A DNA stretch of 51,558 bases from an uncultured Opitutia bacterium (GCA_903839035.1 CAIMAQ010000118.1:1-51558), one strand, 5' to 3'; positions 17,961 to 27,416 are shown, numbered from the stretch's first letter. Numbers and translations are program-made. The notes: a model not told the origin generated them from the letters alone.

Positions 17961-19179
17961 TGCGCAGGGCCTCCACCGGTTTGAGCCGCGCCGCCATCAC
18001 CGCGGGGATGATTCCGGCGAGCGTCGAGAGCACGAGCGCCGACACCACGATGAGCGCCAGGTCGCGGTTCTCCAGATGCTCCGGCAGCACGCTGAACTGG
18101 TAAAACCGCGCCAGCAGCTCCTGGCCACCCGTCAGGTGCGTGATGGCGCGCACGAGGTCATTGCGGAAATGCAGCACGGTGAACCCCAGGGCGAGCCCGA
18201 GGCCCGTGCCCACGACGCCCACCCCGACGCCCTGCAGGCAGAAACACAGTGCAATCTGCCGCCGGCTGGCGCCGAGCGCCCCGAGCAGGCCGATCTCGCG
18301 GGTCTTTTTCAGCACGAGCACCAGCAGCAGGCTCATGGTCAGGAAGGCGGCCACCAGCACCACAAAAAGCAGCACGAACATCATCATGTTCTTCTCCAGC
18401 TGCAGCACCCAGAGGAAGTCCGCAAAGCTGTCCCGCCACGAGAACGCCCGCACCTCGTCCGGCAGGATCGCGTTCACCCGTGCGGCCACCTCGTCCTCCC
18501 TCGCGCCGGGCGCGACACGGAGGTTGATGCCGTGCACGTCGCGGCCAAGGCCGTAAAGGTCCTGCGCCATCCGCAGCGTGCAATAGAGCGTGGAGCTGTC
18601 GAGTTGCTGGTGCCCGATCTCAAGGATGCCCACGACGCGCGCCGTGCGCGGCAGGATGACCTCGCCGTCCTTTTTCGCCAGCATCAGCGGCGTGTAAATG
18701 TCCACCATGGCACCGAGGCGCACGCCCAGCGCATCCGCCAGCCCGCCGCTCAGGATGACCGAGTCATCGTCCAGCGCCTCAAGCGAACCGATCCGCACAA
18801 ATTTTCCCAGCGACACCACCCGGTCGAGGCTGCCGAGATCGAGCCCGCGCATCTGCGGGAAGGCCGGCTTGTTTTGGTACTGCACCATCAGCATGCCCGC
18901 CGCGTACGGCGTGGCACCGGCGACGCCGGGCACCGCCGCGACTTTTTTCACCACACCGGGGTAGTCGCTGATCAGCCCGCGGGACTTGATCTGGATCTCG
19001 CCCTCCGTGTCCGTGATCATCGCGCGGATCTGGTAGCCGAAGCCGCCCATCACCCCGAGCACCACGATCAACAGGGCCACGCCGAGCGAGACGCTCACCA
19101 CCGAGATCGCCGTGAAAAACGGAAACCGCCGTCCCGTCGGGAACAGCTGCTTGATCGCGAGGTAGAGGTACCAGGGCAT
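17953..19179 (-). CDS. lolC: Lipoprotein-export ABC permease (LolC/LolE-like)
   Basis: A 408-residue membrane protein. There is one transmembrane helix near residues 22-45 (FFTAISVVSVSLGVALLIVV), then a periplasmic MacB-type domain of about 200 residues. Three further helices around 270-300, 315-345 and 375-400 form an FtsX domain, with the coupling segment LKKTREIGLLGALGASRRQI. This is the LolC/E arrangement. Only one permease gene is present, implying a homodimer or a dual-function LolF-like protein. It follows lysS on the same strand after an 80-base gap holding an inverted repeat. Confidence 0.85.
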
Positions 19180-19195
19180 GAGGGCGAAAAAGATG

Positions 19196-19268
19196 AAACC
19201 GTTGAAACTTGGGAAAGAAGAAACGAGGCCGGGTTTCTAGATTTCTTCTTTCAGTCGTTTCACGGTTT
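19196..19268. repeat. Imperfect long inverted repeat between lysS and lolC
   Basis: GAAAGAAGAAA (19213-19223) pairs exactly with TTTCTTCTTTC (19242-19252). The outer segments AAACCGTTGAAAC and GTTTCACGGTTT also pair with one bulge. The element overlaps the last codons and stop of lysS. It could attenuate transcription from lysS into lolC, or simply be a dispersed repeat. Confidence 0.65.
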
Positions 19269-20735
19269 GTCCGCGGATCGCAGCTGCGGGAAGAGAATCA
19301 CGTCCCGGATGCTCTCGGCGCCGGTGAGCAGGATGCAGAGGCGGTCTATGCCCACGCCCATGCCGCCGGCCGGCGGCATGCCGTGCTCGAGGGCAAGCAG
19401 GAAGTCCTGGTCGATGTTCTGCTTTTCCTCGCCGGCCTGCGACTCGAACATCGCGCGCTGCACGTCGGGGTCATTCTGCTCGGAGTACGCGGGCGCCACC
19501 TCCATGCCGCCGATGCAGAGCTCGAACACGTCGAGGGTCGTCGGGTCGTCGGGGGTGAGCTTCGCCAGCGGGCAGAGTTCCTTCGGCAGGTGCGTCACGA
19601 AGGTCGGCTGGATCAGGTTCGGCTCGATCTTCTTGGAGAAAATCTCGTTCGTGATCTCAAACTCCTCCCAACCCGGATGGATGGAGAGGCCGAGCTTTTC
19701 GGCCCCGGCGGTCTTTTCCGCCTTGGAACGCTCGAACCAGCCCGCATCGCCGGTCGTCTCGCGGATGAGGTCCTTGTACTTCACCTCACGCCACGGCCCG
19801 CCAAAGTTGATCACCTGCCCGCTCGGGGCGTGCTGGACCTCGCTCGTGCCGAGCACGTCGAGGCAGAGCGTCGTGAGCAGGTCCTTGATGAGGACCATCA
19901 TGCCGCGGTAATCGCTGTAGGCCTGGTAGACCTCGAGCATGGTGAACTCGGGGTTGTGCTTCCGCGAAACGCCTTCGTTGCGGAAGATGCGGCCGATCTC
20001 GAACACGCGGTCGTAGCCGCCGACCAGCAGGCGCTTGAGCCGGAGCTCCGTCGCAATGCGCAGGAAAAAATCGGCGTTAAGGGCGTTGTGGTGTGTCACG
20101 AACGGCCGCGCCGCCGCGCCGCCCGCCGTGCTCTCGAGGATCGGCGTTTCCACCTCGATGAACTTCTGGTCCTCGAGGAAGCGCCGGATGTGCGAGACAA
20201 TGCGCGAGCGCAACATCAGCCGCTTCCGCGACTCCTCGTTGACGATCAAATCGAGGTAGCGCTGGCGGTAAACCTGCTCCGGGTCGCTCAGCCCGTGCCA
20301 CTTTTCCGGCAACGGGCGCAGCGCCTTGCTGACGAGGGTATAGGTCTCCACCCGCACCGTGATCTCGCCGGTCTTCGTCTTAAAGAGCGTGCCCTTGGCG
20401 CCGATGATGTCGCCGAGGTCGAGCTTCTTGAACGCCGCGTAGGCGTCGTCGCCGATCACGTCCTTCTTCACGTACAGCTGGATCTGGCCCTGCTGGTCGA
20501 GGATCTTGACGAACTGGCTCTTGCCCATGTCGCGCATGGTCACGAGCCGGCCAGCGACGGCCACTGTCACCGCGTTATCCTGGCCTTCGACGTAGGATTT
20601 GATCGCCTCACCCGAGAAATGCGTGGTCGTAAAGCTGGCGCGGAACGGATCGGTCCCCGCCGCGCGCATTTCGACCAGCTTCTGCCGCCGCACGGCATGC
20701 TGGTCATGGGAGATATCGGAGTGGGTGTCGCTCAT
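19260..20735 (-). CDS. lysS: Lysyl-tRNA synthetase, class II
   Basis: A 491-residue protein. The N-terminal OB-fold anticodon-binding domain covers about residues 50-160 ([19 protein letters not shown]). The class II catalytic core shows motif 1 (FIEVETPIL), motif 2 ([20 protein letters not shown]) and motif 3 ([15 protein letters not shown]). It charges tRNA-Lys with lysine and is essential. The start is taken at 20735 (MSDTHSDI). An in-frame ATG at 20756 would add seven residues and would sit opposite the possible start of the divergent membrane-protein gene, leaving no room for promoters. Confidence 0.95.
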   Translation of the reverse strand: MSDTHSDISHDQHAVRRQKLVEMRAAGTDPFRASFTTTHFSGEAIKSYVEGQDNAVTVAVAGRLVTMRDMGKSQFVKILDQQGQIQLYVKKDVIGDDAYAAFKKLDLGDIIGAKGTLFKTKTGEITVRVETYTLVSKALRPLPEKWHGLSDPEQVYRQRYLDLIVNEESRKRLMLRSRIVSHIRRFLEDQKFIEVETPILESTAGGAAARPFVTHHNALNADFFLRIATELRLKRLLVGGYDRVFEIGRIFRNEGVSRKHNPEFTMLEVYQAYSDYRGMMVLIKDLLTTLCLDVLGTSEVQHAPSGQVINFGGPWREVKYKDLIRETTGDAGWFERSKAEKTAGAEKLGLSIHPGWEEFEITNEIFSKKIEPNLIQPTFVTHLPKELCPLAKLTPDDPTTLDVFELCIGGMEVAPAYSEQNDPDVQRAMFESQAGEEKQNIDQDFLLALEHGMPPAGGMGVGIDRLCILLTGAESIRDVILFPQLRSADKP

Positions 20736-20775
20736 GGAACCCGATGAAATAGCCATGGGGGAAGGCGTGGCGCAA

Positions 20776-22098
20776 ATGGATTTTACACCGCCACCTCCGC
20801 CTTGCGCGCCCCGGCGCAATGGGCCATCCTGTCGTACCGTGGCCACCCTGCTTGTCTCGATCATCGTCAGCGCCTGCCTCGGCGCCCTGGTGGGGTTGAT
20901 CCGGCAATGGAGCGACCAGACCGCCACCCCGGAGGGTAACGTGGATTTCGGCGGCGTGCGCACCTATGCCCTGTGGGCCATGCTGGGGTGCAGCAGCGCT
21001 TACCTCAACGAGTCGCTGGCGCCCCTGCTGCTCACAGTGACGTTCCTGCTCGTCGGCACGCACCAGGTGGTGGCCATGGCCAAGACGCCTTCCGTAACCC
21101 GCCCCGGCGGCACGACGTTTGCCTCGGCCCTGCTGACCGTGCTGGTCGGCGCCCTCGTGTACTGGGAACAAACTCAGGCCGCCGTGCTGATTGCCGCCAC
21201 CACGGTCGTCCTGCTGGGTGTGAAGCAGCCCCTGCATGCCTGGACCAAGCGGTTCACCGCCGATGATGTCCGCGCCACGCTGCAGTTCGTGGCCATCACC
21301 GGCGTCATCCTGCCGCTCGTGCCCAACCGCAGCTTCGGCCCGTACGGCGCCTTCAACCCGTACACCACCTGGCTGCTGGTCGTGCTGATCTCGGGTCTGG
21401 GTTTTCTGGGCTACCTCGCGGTCCGGTCGCTGGGCACGCGCGCCGGCCTGCTCGTCACCAGTTTTTTTGGCGGACTCGCCTCCAGTACCGCCATCACCCT
21501 CGCCTTCAGCCGGCGCAGCAAGGACGACCCCGTTTTTTCCGAGCACTACTCGCTGGCGGTCGTGGTGGCGTGCAGCGTGATGCTGGCCCGCGTGGTCGTG
21601 ACCGTCGGCGTGCTCAACCTCGATCTCGCCTTCACCCTTATCAGCCCGTTTGCGCTAATGGCCCTGCCGGGCGTGCTCTACGGCGCGTGGCTCTGGTTCC
21701 ACCGCCAGCCGGGCAAGGGCGAGGTCGCCACGCCGCAGATCGGCAACCCGCTCAGCCTCAAGCTGGCCATCAAGTTTGCCCTGCTGTACGCGGCCATCGG
21801 GTTTCTGGTCAAGGCGCTCACCAGCCTGAACCAGCTGCACTCCAGCCTGCTGCCGCTGAGCTTCATCTCCGGCCTCACCGACATGGACGCGATTTCCCTC
21901 TCCGTCACGGGCAACCACACAAGCGGCGCCGTCCCGCTCCATCTCGCGACGCAGGCCATCGTCATCGCCGCCGTGGCCAACTCGCTCCTCAAGGCCGGCT
22001 TCGCCATCAGCCTCGGTTCGCCCGTCCTGCGGAAGCAGGTCTCCCTCGTCCTCGGCCTCACCGCCGCCGCAGGGGCCGCGGCATGCTGGTGGCTGTGA
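20776..22098 (+). CDS. MgtC/DUF4010-family membrane protein
   Basis: A 440-residue polytopic membrane protein of probably 12 or so helices. The N-terminal MgtC-like region (ACLGALVGLIRQW) has the typical small-residue helix, and the C-terminal half matches DUF4010 with SFFGGLASSTAITLAFSRRS and SFISGLTDMDAISLS. The function of the family is not established; roles in Mg or other ion homeostasis have been proposed for MgtC relatives. The start could be 20755 or 20776; the latter avoids overlap with the lysS leader. The 3' end overlaps the convergent M20 peptidase gene by 41 bases. Confidence 0.8.
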   Translation: MDFTPPPPPCAPRRNGPSCRTVATLLVSIIVSACLGALVGLIRQWSDQTATPEGNVDFGGVRTYALWAMLGCSSAYLNESLAPLLLTVTFLLVGTHQVVAMAKTPSVTRPGGTTFASALLTVLVGALVYWEQTQAAVLIAATTVVLLGVKQPLHAWTKRFTADDVRATLQFVAITGVILPLVPNRSFGPYGAFNPYTTWLLVVLISGLGFLGYLAVRSLGTRAGLLVTSFFGGLASSTAITLAFSRRSKDDPVFSEHYSLAVVVACSVMLARVVVTVGVLNLDLAFTLISPFALMALPGVLYGAWLWFHRQPGKGEVATPQIGNPLSLKLAIKFALLYAAIGFLVKALTSLNQLHSSLLPLSFISGLTDMDAISLSVTGNHTSGAVPLHLATQAIVIAAVANSLLKAGFAISLGSPVLRKQVSLVLGLTAAAGAAACWWL

Positions 22099-23398
22099 AG
22101 ACTGCTGAGCGCGTCAGCCGGTAGATCAGTAGCGCCGACCGTTTCACCAACTCGGGCGCGCGGGCGATCGAAGCCGTCTCGTGCGTCGTGTGCTCGCCCG
22201 CCCCGCCCAGGCCCAGGCCATCCAGTCCCGGCAGTGGCGGTGAGACAAAGGAGATGTCGCCGGCTCCGCGGCCCCGCGGGTCGAACGCGGTGATTTCCGC
22301 ATAGCCGAGGTCGCGGCTGGCCTGGTCAAGCTGGGCGAGCAGCGCGTAGTTTTGCGGCGTCGCGTCCATCGGCGGATACGCGTCGTCAAGGAAAGTGAGC
22401 ACGGCTGACGTGCGCGGCAGGTGCTGGGCCACCACCGCTTCCATCCGGGCGCGCGCCTCGGCCAGCTGCGCCGCACTCAGGCAACGGAGATCGCCGCGCA
22501 CGAGCGTCCGCTGCGCGATGATGTTCGCCTTGCCCGCGACCGTCCCGCCCGTGCGCGTCAGCTCGGCCTCGGCACCGCCGGCGATCAGCGCCGGGTTGAT
22601 GGTCACGCCGTCCAGCTGGCGCAGCTGCTCATAAAATCCCTGGAGGATCCGGGCCGTTTCAAACACGGAACCGCTCCCGACCGCGGCCGAGAAAATGCCC
22701 CCGGAATGTCCCGTGGCGCCTTGGACCTCGAGGGTCCACTGGGCATAACTCCGGCGGGCCACCGTGCCTGTGTTGCCAATCGCCGATTCAAACGCGAGGG
22801 CCAGGTCGCTGTGCTTCGCGGCGTCGAGCAACTCCCGCCGGCAGAGTTCGCTGGGCAGGCCCACCGCTTCCTCATCCCCGTCCATGATGACCGTGATCTG
22901 CGTGTCCGCCAACAGCCCGGCCCGGTGCAGCGCCCGCAAGGCGTGGATCATCACAATGTCCCCGCCCTTCATATCCGCTACGCCCGCGCCGGCAACCTCG
23001 TCGCCGTCCCGCTTGAAATTCGCGCCCGGATACACCGTGTCGAGGTGGCCGATCAGCAGGACGCGCTGGCCCTTGGTCCCGCGATGCTCCGCGACCAGAT
23101 GTCCCGCGCGTCCCGTCGACGCCGGCAACGGCACGAAGCGGGTCTCAAATCCAAGCTCGGCCAGCTGCCGGGCGAAAAGTTCCCCCAGCTGCCGGACGCC
23201 CGCCAGGTTCTCCGTCGCGCTGTCGATCTGCACCGCCTGCCCGAGCGCCGCCCCAAAGTCATCCTTCCCCGCCTCCACCGCGGCGATGAGCCGCTGCTCC
23301 TCGGCCGTGAGCGGAGTCGTCGGAATGGACGCGGTCCGGCCGGGCACAGACCCTGCCACGATGACGGCCAGAACCAGCAATAGACGGGAAAACGTCAT
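22058..23398 (-). CDS. Secreted M20-family metallopeptidase
   Basis: A 446-residue protein starting with a signal peptide (RLLLVLAVIVAGSVPG, cleaved near SVPGRTA). The dinuclear-zinc M20 landmarks are visible: LIGHLDTVYPG, GAGVADMKGG, the catalytic Glu in MDGDEEAVG, and the late His in GEHTTHETAS. A dimerisation domain with TGHSGGIFS lies between. Family members are carboxypeptidases or aminoacylases, most like CPG2-type carboxypeptidases. The export signal suggests periplasmic peptide or N-acyl amino acid degradation. A near-perfect 29-base palindrome lies about 60 bases upstream of its start. Confidence 0.87.
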   Translation of the reverse strand: MTFSRLLLVLAVIVAGSVPGRTASIPTTPLTAEEQRLIAAVEAGKDDFGAALGQAVQIDSATENLAGVRQLGELFARQLAELGFETRFVPLPASTGRAGHLVAEHRGTKGQRVLLIGHLDTVYPGANFKRDGDEVAGAGVADMKGGDIVMIHALRALHRAGLLADTQITVIMDGDEEAVGLPSELCRRELLDAAKHSDLALAFESAIGNTGTVARRSYAQWTLEVQGATGHSGGIFSAAVGSGSVFETARILQGFYEQLRQLDGVTINPALIAGGAEAELTRTGGTVAGKANIIAQRTLVRGDLRCLSAAQLAEARARMEAVVAQHLPRTSAVLTFLDDAYPPMDATPQNYALLAQLDQASRDLGYAEITAFDPRGRGAGDISFVSPPLPGLDGLGLGGAGEHTTHETASIARAPELVKRSALLIYRLTRSAVFTATSMPRPLRRR

Positions 23399-23457
23399 CC
23401 CAGAAGCTAAGTGATACCCGGCCGATCGGGCGATGATAAATCTGCCCGGGCCCCCAG

Positions 23458-23486
23458 GTCGTTTTCACTTAATAAGTGAAAACGAC
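23458..23486. promoter_or_regulatory. 29-base perfect palindrome, candidate operator or terminator
   Basis: GTCGTTTTCACTT, three bases AAT, then AAGTGAAAACGAC: 13-base arms match exactly. It lies in the 149-base gap downstream of the GH43/32-like gene and upstream of the M20 gene, both on the minus strand. It is AT-richer than its surroundings. It has no following T-tract on either strand, which favours a protein-binding site over an intrinsic terminator. Confidence 0.5.
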
Positions 23487-23547
23487 ACGAGGGCGGGGCC
23501 GGCCCAATTCCGTCCCCCAAACCGGCGGGGTGGATCAGGGCGCACTC

Positions 23548-24501
23548 TTAGAAGTCAAATTCCCGCAACGCGGCCTGATCCGTGAGCTGGGTGATTGTCG
23601 GCTCCGCGGCCGACCAGTCGAGGACGCCGAGCAGCAGGCGGTAGTAACGCAGGCCAAAATAGGCCACGAGCCAGCGGTTGCCGCGGCGGGAGATGACTTC
23701 CATGCCGGTGATGTCGGCGCGCAGGGCCCGAGGCTTCACATCGGGCCAGCGGAGCGGGTTGTCCGACTCGACATAGCTCCAGGCGTGATGCCCGCCGAAG
23801 AACAGCAGCCAGCGGCCGTCATCGCGTTGCTGCACGTTGCACGACTCGCACTGGTTCCAGCCGGAAAAGGCGTAGGCGATACCCTCGTCCTGCCATGTCA
23901 GCAGGTCGCGGGACGACGCCCGGGCCACGCAGCCGCGTCCGTCCTTCGTGACCGCCGTGTAATACATCTGCCACCCATCCTCATGCGCGATGACATGCGG
24001 ATCGCGGCACGCCGCGCCGCCGGTCGTCGGGCAAAACGCCCAGCCATACGCCTCCGGCCGAATCACCGGCCGGTCGCCCGCGCGCTCCCAGCGAAACAAA
24101 TCGGTGGAGGTCGCCACGCCGATGCGCTGCGTGTTGTCCGTCGCCACACCCGTGTAAAACATCCAGTGTTTGCCGCCGTGCGAAATGACATACGGCGCGA
24201 ACACGTGCCCGTGGTCCCATCCGCCCGGGTTGATGAAGAAGCACGGCTCGTGCGTCTCCCAGGTGACAAAATCCTTCGTACTCGCGTGGCCGAACCAGAT
24301 TTCATTGCCCGGCAGGCAGCAGCTGACGCCCGGGGTGCCCGCGATGTGATAAAGGTGCCAGATGCCGCCCGCCTCGTGCAGGCAGAAATCCTTCAGGTAA
24401 AACCCCAGCGGCGCGTAACCGACCTTCAGCCAGTCCTCGTGGTGCGCCCGCTGCCGCGCGATCGCATCAAGGTAGCACTGGTAGTCGGGATTGGAGATCA
24501 T
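23548..24501 (-). CDS. Five-bladed beta-propeller glycosidase (GH43/GH32/GH117-like)
   Basis: A 317-residue protein with repeating blade motifs. They include GGIWHLYHI, IWFGHASTKDFVTWE, HVFAPYVISHGGKHWMFYTG, CRDPHVIAHEDGWQMYYTA and NQCESCNVQQRDDGRWLLFFGG. The RDP motif supplies the transition-state-stabilising Asp in this clan, and the Glu of QCESCNV fits the general acid position. There is no signal peptide. It is the last gene of an operon with GH172- and GH127-like enzymes, which points to furanosidic sugars (arabinofuranose or fructofuranose). The exact CAZy family was not assigned. A long hairpin repeat sits only four bases upstream of its ATG. Confidence 0.75.
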   Translation of the reverse strand: MISNPDYQCYLDAIARQRAHHEDWLKVGYAPLGFYLKDFCLHEAGGIWHLYHIAGTPGVSCCLPGNEIWFGHASTKDFVTWETHEPCFFINPGGWDHGHVFAPYVISHGGKHWMFYTGVATDNTQRIGVATSTDLFRWERAGDRPVIRPEAYGWAFCPTTGGAACRDPHVIAHEDGWQMYYTAVTKDGRGCVARASSRDLLTWQDEGIAYAFSGWNQCESCNVQQRDDGRWLLFFGGHHAWSYVESDNPLRWPDVKPRALRADITGMEVISRRGNRWLVAYFGLRYYRLLLGVLDWSAAEPTITQLTDQAALREFDF

Positions 24502-24505
24502 TTTG

Positions 24506-24606
24506 TAACCGCGAATGGACGCGAATAGCCGCGAATTCAGGATCAGAAAGTACGATCACCATTCCTGCAGATTGGATTCGCGTTAAATCGCGTCCATTCG
24601 CGGTTA
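24506..24606. repeat. Inverted-repeat hairpin element between GH172 and GH43-like genes
   Basis: The arm 24506-24538 (beginning TAACCGCGAATGGACGCGAA) is the near complement of 24575-24606 (ending CGCGTCCATTCGCGGTTA). It fills the whole gap between the two genes of the operon. Repeats with the core ATTCGCGTCCATTCGCGGTT are, from memory, seen in several unrelated genomes. Confidence 0.8.
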
Positions 24607-24610
24607 TATC

Positions 24611-25717
24611 TCACCGCTGCCAGCGTTCGTTGAGCGTGGGGAACTTCGGGAAGGCCACGTGCGGCTCGTTTTGGTACCAGAACGCCGTCGAGGCGACATC
24701 CTCCGTCAACGGCTGATAGATGTGGCCCGGCCACCAGCCGAGCGTCTGCACGGTCACCTTCAGATCCTTGGCGAAGCCGATGCTGTCAAAGATGTGCCAG
24801 CGATAGAGGCTGAAGTAGCGCGGGCCGTCCGCGCTGCCGGTGTGCGCCAGCGGCATGCCGTAGAACGGCGCGTTGAACGCCTGCTCGACCTGGTCCTTCT
24901 GCGGGTGCTTGAAGAAACCCCACGCGCCGCCGAAGTAATCCTCGGTGCCGTTGTCACAGATCGTCGGGAACTCCTTGTCGCCATCGAGGTAGAACTTCAC
25001 CTCGCCCTCCCCCCACCAGCCGCGCGAGAGCGCCGTCCAGGCGAGGTACGTGCCGACGTAGAGGCCCTTGCCCTTCACGCCGTCGAGGATCGTGTGCTCG
25101 GGGTGCTCTCGGGTGGTCAGGCTGCGCCGCCATTGCGCGTGGAAATACGCGGCGCCGGCCGGGATCGGGTGGAGCTTGTAGAGCACCTTGAAGGCCACGA
25201 TGCGCACGTCCTTCTTGTCGTCGTTCGTCAGCGTGATGCGCGCGTGCTTGCGGAACGGCATCTGCCAGTAACAGCCGCAGCCGCGGTGTGGGGCGACGAC
25301 CACGGGCATCGAGGTCACCTGGTGAGGCTGCGTGTCGAAGCCCATCGCGAAGAAATCCCCCATCGGCGCCTCGACCGAGGGCGTCTTCTCGTTGTCCCAG
25401 TACATCCGCACCACGAGCGTGCGAAATTCCTCGGCGCTCGCCGTGATCCAGAAGTGATTGATGCAGCCCGGCCCCTTGATGTCCGCCAGCGTGGCGGTCT
25501 CGCCGGCCTTGAGACTGATGAACGGCCGCACCTTCCAGCCGCGGCCGAGGTGCTGCGCCGCGCCGCTGTGCGCGAGAAACGGATCGTCGGGATTCGGGTC
25601 CCACTTGGCGCCGCCGCCTTTTTCGCCGGTGGGATTCTCGGCGTTGATCATGCGCGTCACCGCGCCGGTCTGGAACGGCAGTTGTCCCAGCGGGTTGTTC
25701 ATCAATTGGGGTGTCAT
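24611..25717 (-). CDS. GH172 (DUF2961) glycosidase
   Basis: A 368-residue protein with the DUF2961 signature. Visible segments are AENPTGEKGGGAKWD at the front, GPGCINHFWITAS, a FFAMGF segment, WQMPFRKHARITLTND, GWWGEGEVKFYLDGD and NGTEDYFGGAWGF (with the Glu thought to be catalytic in the family). DUF2961 proteins are now known as GH172, including enzymes acting on difructose anhydride I and on D-arabinofuranan. The ATG at 25717 is chosen because it lies eight bases after the stop of the upstream GH127-like gene. A longer frame starting at 25993 only overlaps that gene. No signal peptide is seen. Confidence 0.85.
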   Translation of the reverse strand: MTPQLMNNPLGQLPFQTGAVTRMINAENPTGEKGGGAKWDPNPDDPFLAHSGAAQHLGRGWKVRPFISLKAGETATLADIKGPGCINHFWITASAEEFRTLVVRMYWDNEKTPSVEAPMGDFFAMGFDTQPHQVTSMPVVVAPHRGCGCYWQMPFRKHARITLTNDDKKDVRIVAFKVLYKLHPIPAGAAYFHAQWRRSLTTREHPEHTILDGVKGKGLYVGTYLAWTALSRGWWGEGEVKFYLDGDKEFPTICDNGTEDYFGGAWGFFKHPQKDQVEQAFNAPFYGMPLAHTGSADGPRYFSLYRWHIFDSIGFAKDLKVTVQTLGWWPGHIYQPLTEDVASTAFWYQNEPHVAFPKFPTLNERWQR

Positions 25718-25724
25718 GGGAAAA

Positions 25725-27416
25725 TCAGCGGGAGAATACCGACTGCAGCGTCCGCGTGCGCGCCACGGCCTCGGGCAGATACGTAATACCGTCGATCGGC
25801 GTGAGCAACACCGACGTGCGCCGGCACTGGTAGCGTCCGCTGCCCAGATAGGCCAGATCCGCCGTCGCCGGCATCGCAATGGCGGTGGCCGTTTCCGCGC
25901 CGAGCAGCAGCGGGCCGTGCATGAAGTGCCGCGCTTCGGGAAAGTTCGTGGGATATTTCGCCGGCTCGCACACCAGCGTGATCGCAAACTCAACCGCCAT
26001 CACGTCGTTGGCCGCCAGCGCCGTCTCCACCACGACAAAGCCGTTCTCGAGTTTTGCCGGCAGCACGGCCCCGCCTTTTTTCACGACGAACGATTTCGCG
26101 TCCACGCCTGGCGGCACGAGGAAATGCAGCCGCCAAGGCGCGCCGGCCGTGGCCTGCTTGACCTGATAGTTGATCTTTCCGCCGTAGGGATACTCGCCGG
26201 TGGCGTTGAGGACGAGCACGCCGCCCGGCGCGCGCACCGTCACCGCCCCTTCGAAGTAAAACGGGAACCAGACACCGCGCGGCACCGCCGGATCGGTGAA
26301 CGCCGCGTACCGCGCCGCACAGGACAGCCCCTCCGCCCCGCGCATGGAGCAGCACCAGGGTGCCTCGAACCACTTGAAGGCGTGGACAAAGCGGTCGCCG
26401 TTCGAACCCGTGCAAAAATCGCAGCCGAAGCCGCCGTTGGGCCGCTGGTGGTGGCAGATGGCGTTGTGGTAAATCCGGTGCGCCTCCTCGAGGTAGAACG
26501 GCTCGCGTGTCACCTGCCAGAGCTGCACGCCCAGCATGAACGAGTCGATGATGGCACAGCTTTCCGTCCAGTCCGGCCGGCCGAACCAGTTGAAATTCGC
26601 GTGGTGCTCCGTGCGCGCCTGGTCGAGGTAGAGCTGGAAGCGTTCCCGCACGATCTTCAGGTACTCCGGCCGCGCCTCCACCTCCATGTGCCAGCGCAGG
26701 ATGCCACGCAGCGCCGTGAGCGTCGCATGCGTCTGCGCGCTGAGCGCGATGATATCCAGCTGCGCATACCGCGCGATCATTGTCTCGATCAGCATCCGCA
26801 GCTCCGGCGTCGGGTCCACGAGGTAGGCCTGGGTGAGGCCGTCGAGGGTGAAAAAGAGCGTGCCAATGTCCGTCGAGAGCCCGAGCCACACGCCGTCGTG
26901 CGCCACGGTGAGTCCGGAAACCGGGCCGCCCATCAACTTGTCGAGGAGATGGTCCGGGTACGCGCCATAGAGCGGACGCGTGGGCAGCATCAGGTGGTTG
27001 ATGATGCCGCGGATCGCCGCGAGGGCGCGGGGATCCTTTTTCCAGAGGTAATATTCGCACAGGCCGCGCAGCATGGCGTTGTGGCCGCCGACCTGGTTTT
27101 CGTCCGCCCGGCCCGTCGGATGCACGAGACCGATGTAGCCGCGCTCGTTGCAGGCTTCCGGCCAGCGGCGGACGGTTTCCTCGGTGCGGGGCGACTCGCG
27201 GTCGAGCGCCTGCGCATCGAGCGTGAGGCCGAGCAGCGTGCGCCCGAGCCAGTCGCCCGGCGCCTCGCGGGCCGTGAAGGCGGTGATGGCGGCCTCGAAG
27301 GAAAACTCGGCGTCATGCAGGCGGCCGAAATTGAGCTCCAGGCGGCGGCGCAGGTCACCGGCGGGCGCGCTGTCAGCCAGTGCCGTCGGTTGCAGGAGGG
27401 ACGAGGAAAGCGGCAT
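25725..27416 (-). CDS. GH127-like (DUF1680) beta-L-arabinofuranosidase-type protein
   Basis: A 563-residue protein with an (alpha/alpha)6 barrel and a beta-sandwich tail. Features typical of the GH127/146 group are visible: NQVGGHNAMLRGL near 107-119, DWTESCAIID (Glu285, Cys287), a CDFC pair (Cys332, Cys335) and APWCCSMRG (Cys355-Cys356). In characterised members a Cys acts as nucleophile and a Zn2+ is bound by Cys and Glu residues. Spacing here differs somewhat, so substrate preference may differ. It has no signal peptide. It leads the operon with GH172 and the GH43-like enzyme. The 139 bases between its start and lipB hold the divergent promoter region. Confidence 0.78.
   Translation of the reverse strand: MPLSSSLLQPTALADSAPAGDLRRRLELNFGRLHDAEFSFEAAITAFTAREAPGDWLGRTLLGLTLDAQALDRESPRTEETVRRWPEACNERGYIGLVHPTGRADENQVGGHNAMLRGLCEYYLWKKDPRALAAIRGIINHLMLPTRPLYGAYPDHLLDKLMGGPVSGLTVAHDGVWLGLSTDIGTLFFTLDGLTQAYLVDPTPELRMLIETMIARYAQLDIIALSAQTHATLTALRGILRWHMEVEARPEYLKIVRERFQLYLDQARTEHHANFNWFGRPDWTESCAIIDSFMLGVQLWQVTREPFYLEEAHRIYHNAICHHQRPNGGFGCDFCTGSNGDRFVHAFKWFEAPWCCSMRGAEGLSCAARYAAFTDPAVPRGVWFPFYFEGAVTVRAPGGVLVLNATGEYPYGGKINYQVKQATAGAPWRLHFLVPPGVDAKSFVVKKGGAVLPAKLENGFVVVETALAANDVMAVEFAITLVCEPAKYPTNFPEARHFMHGPLLLGAETATAIAMPATADLAYLGSGRYQCRRTSVLLTPIDGITYLPEAVARTRTLQSVFSR

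Noticed and set aside
24611-25993. GH172 gene starting at 25993 (460 residues)
   Set aside because: The extra N-terminal part is Arg/Cys-rich, lies entirely within the GH127-like gene on the same strand in another frame, and does not match the family.
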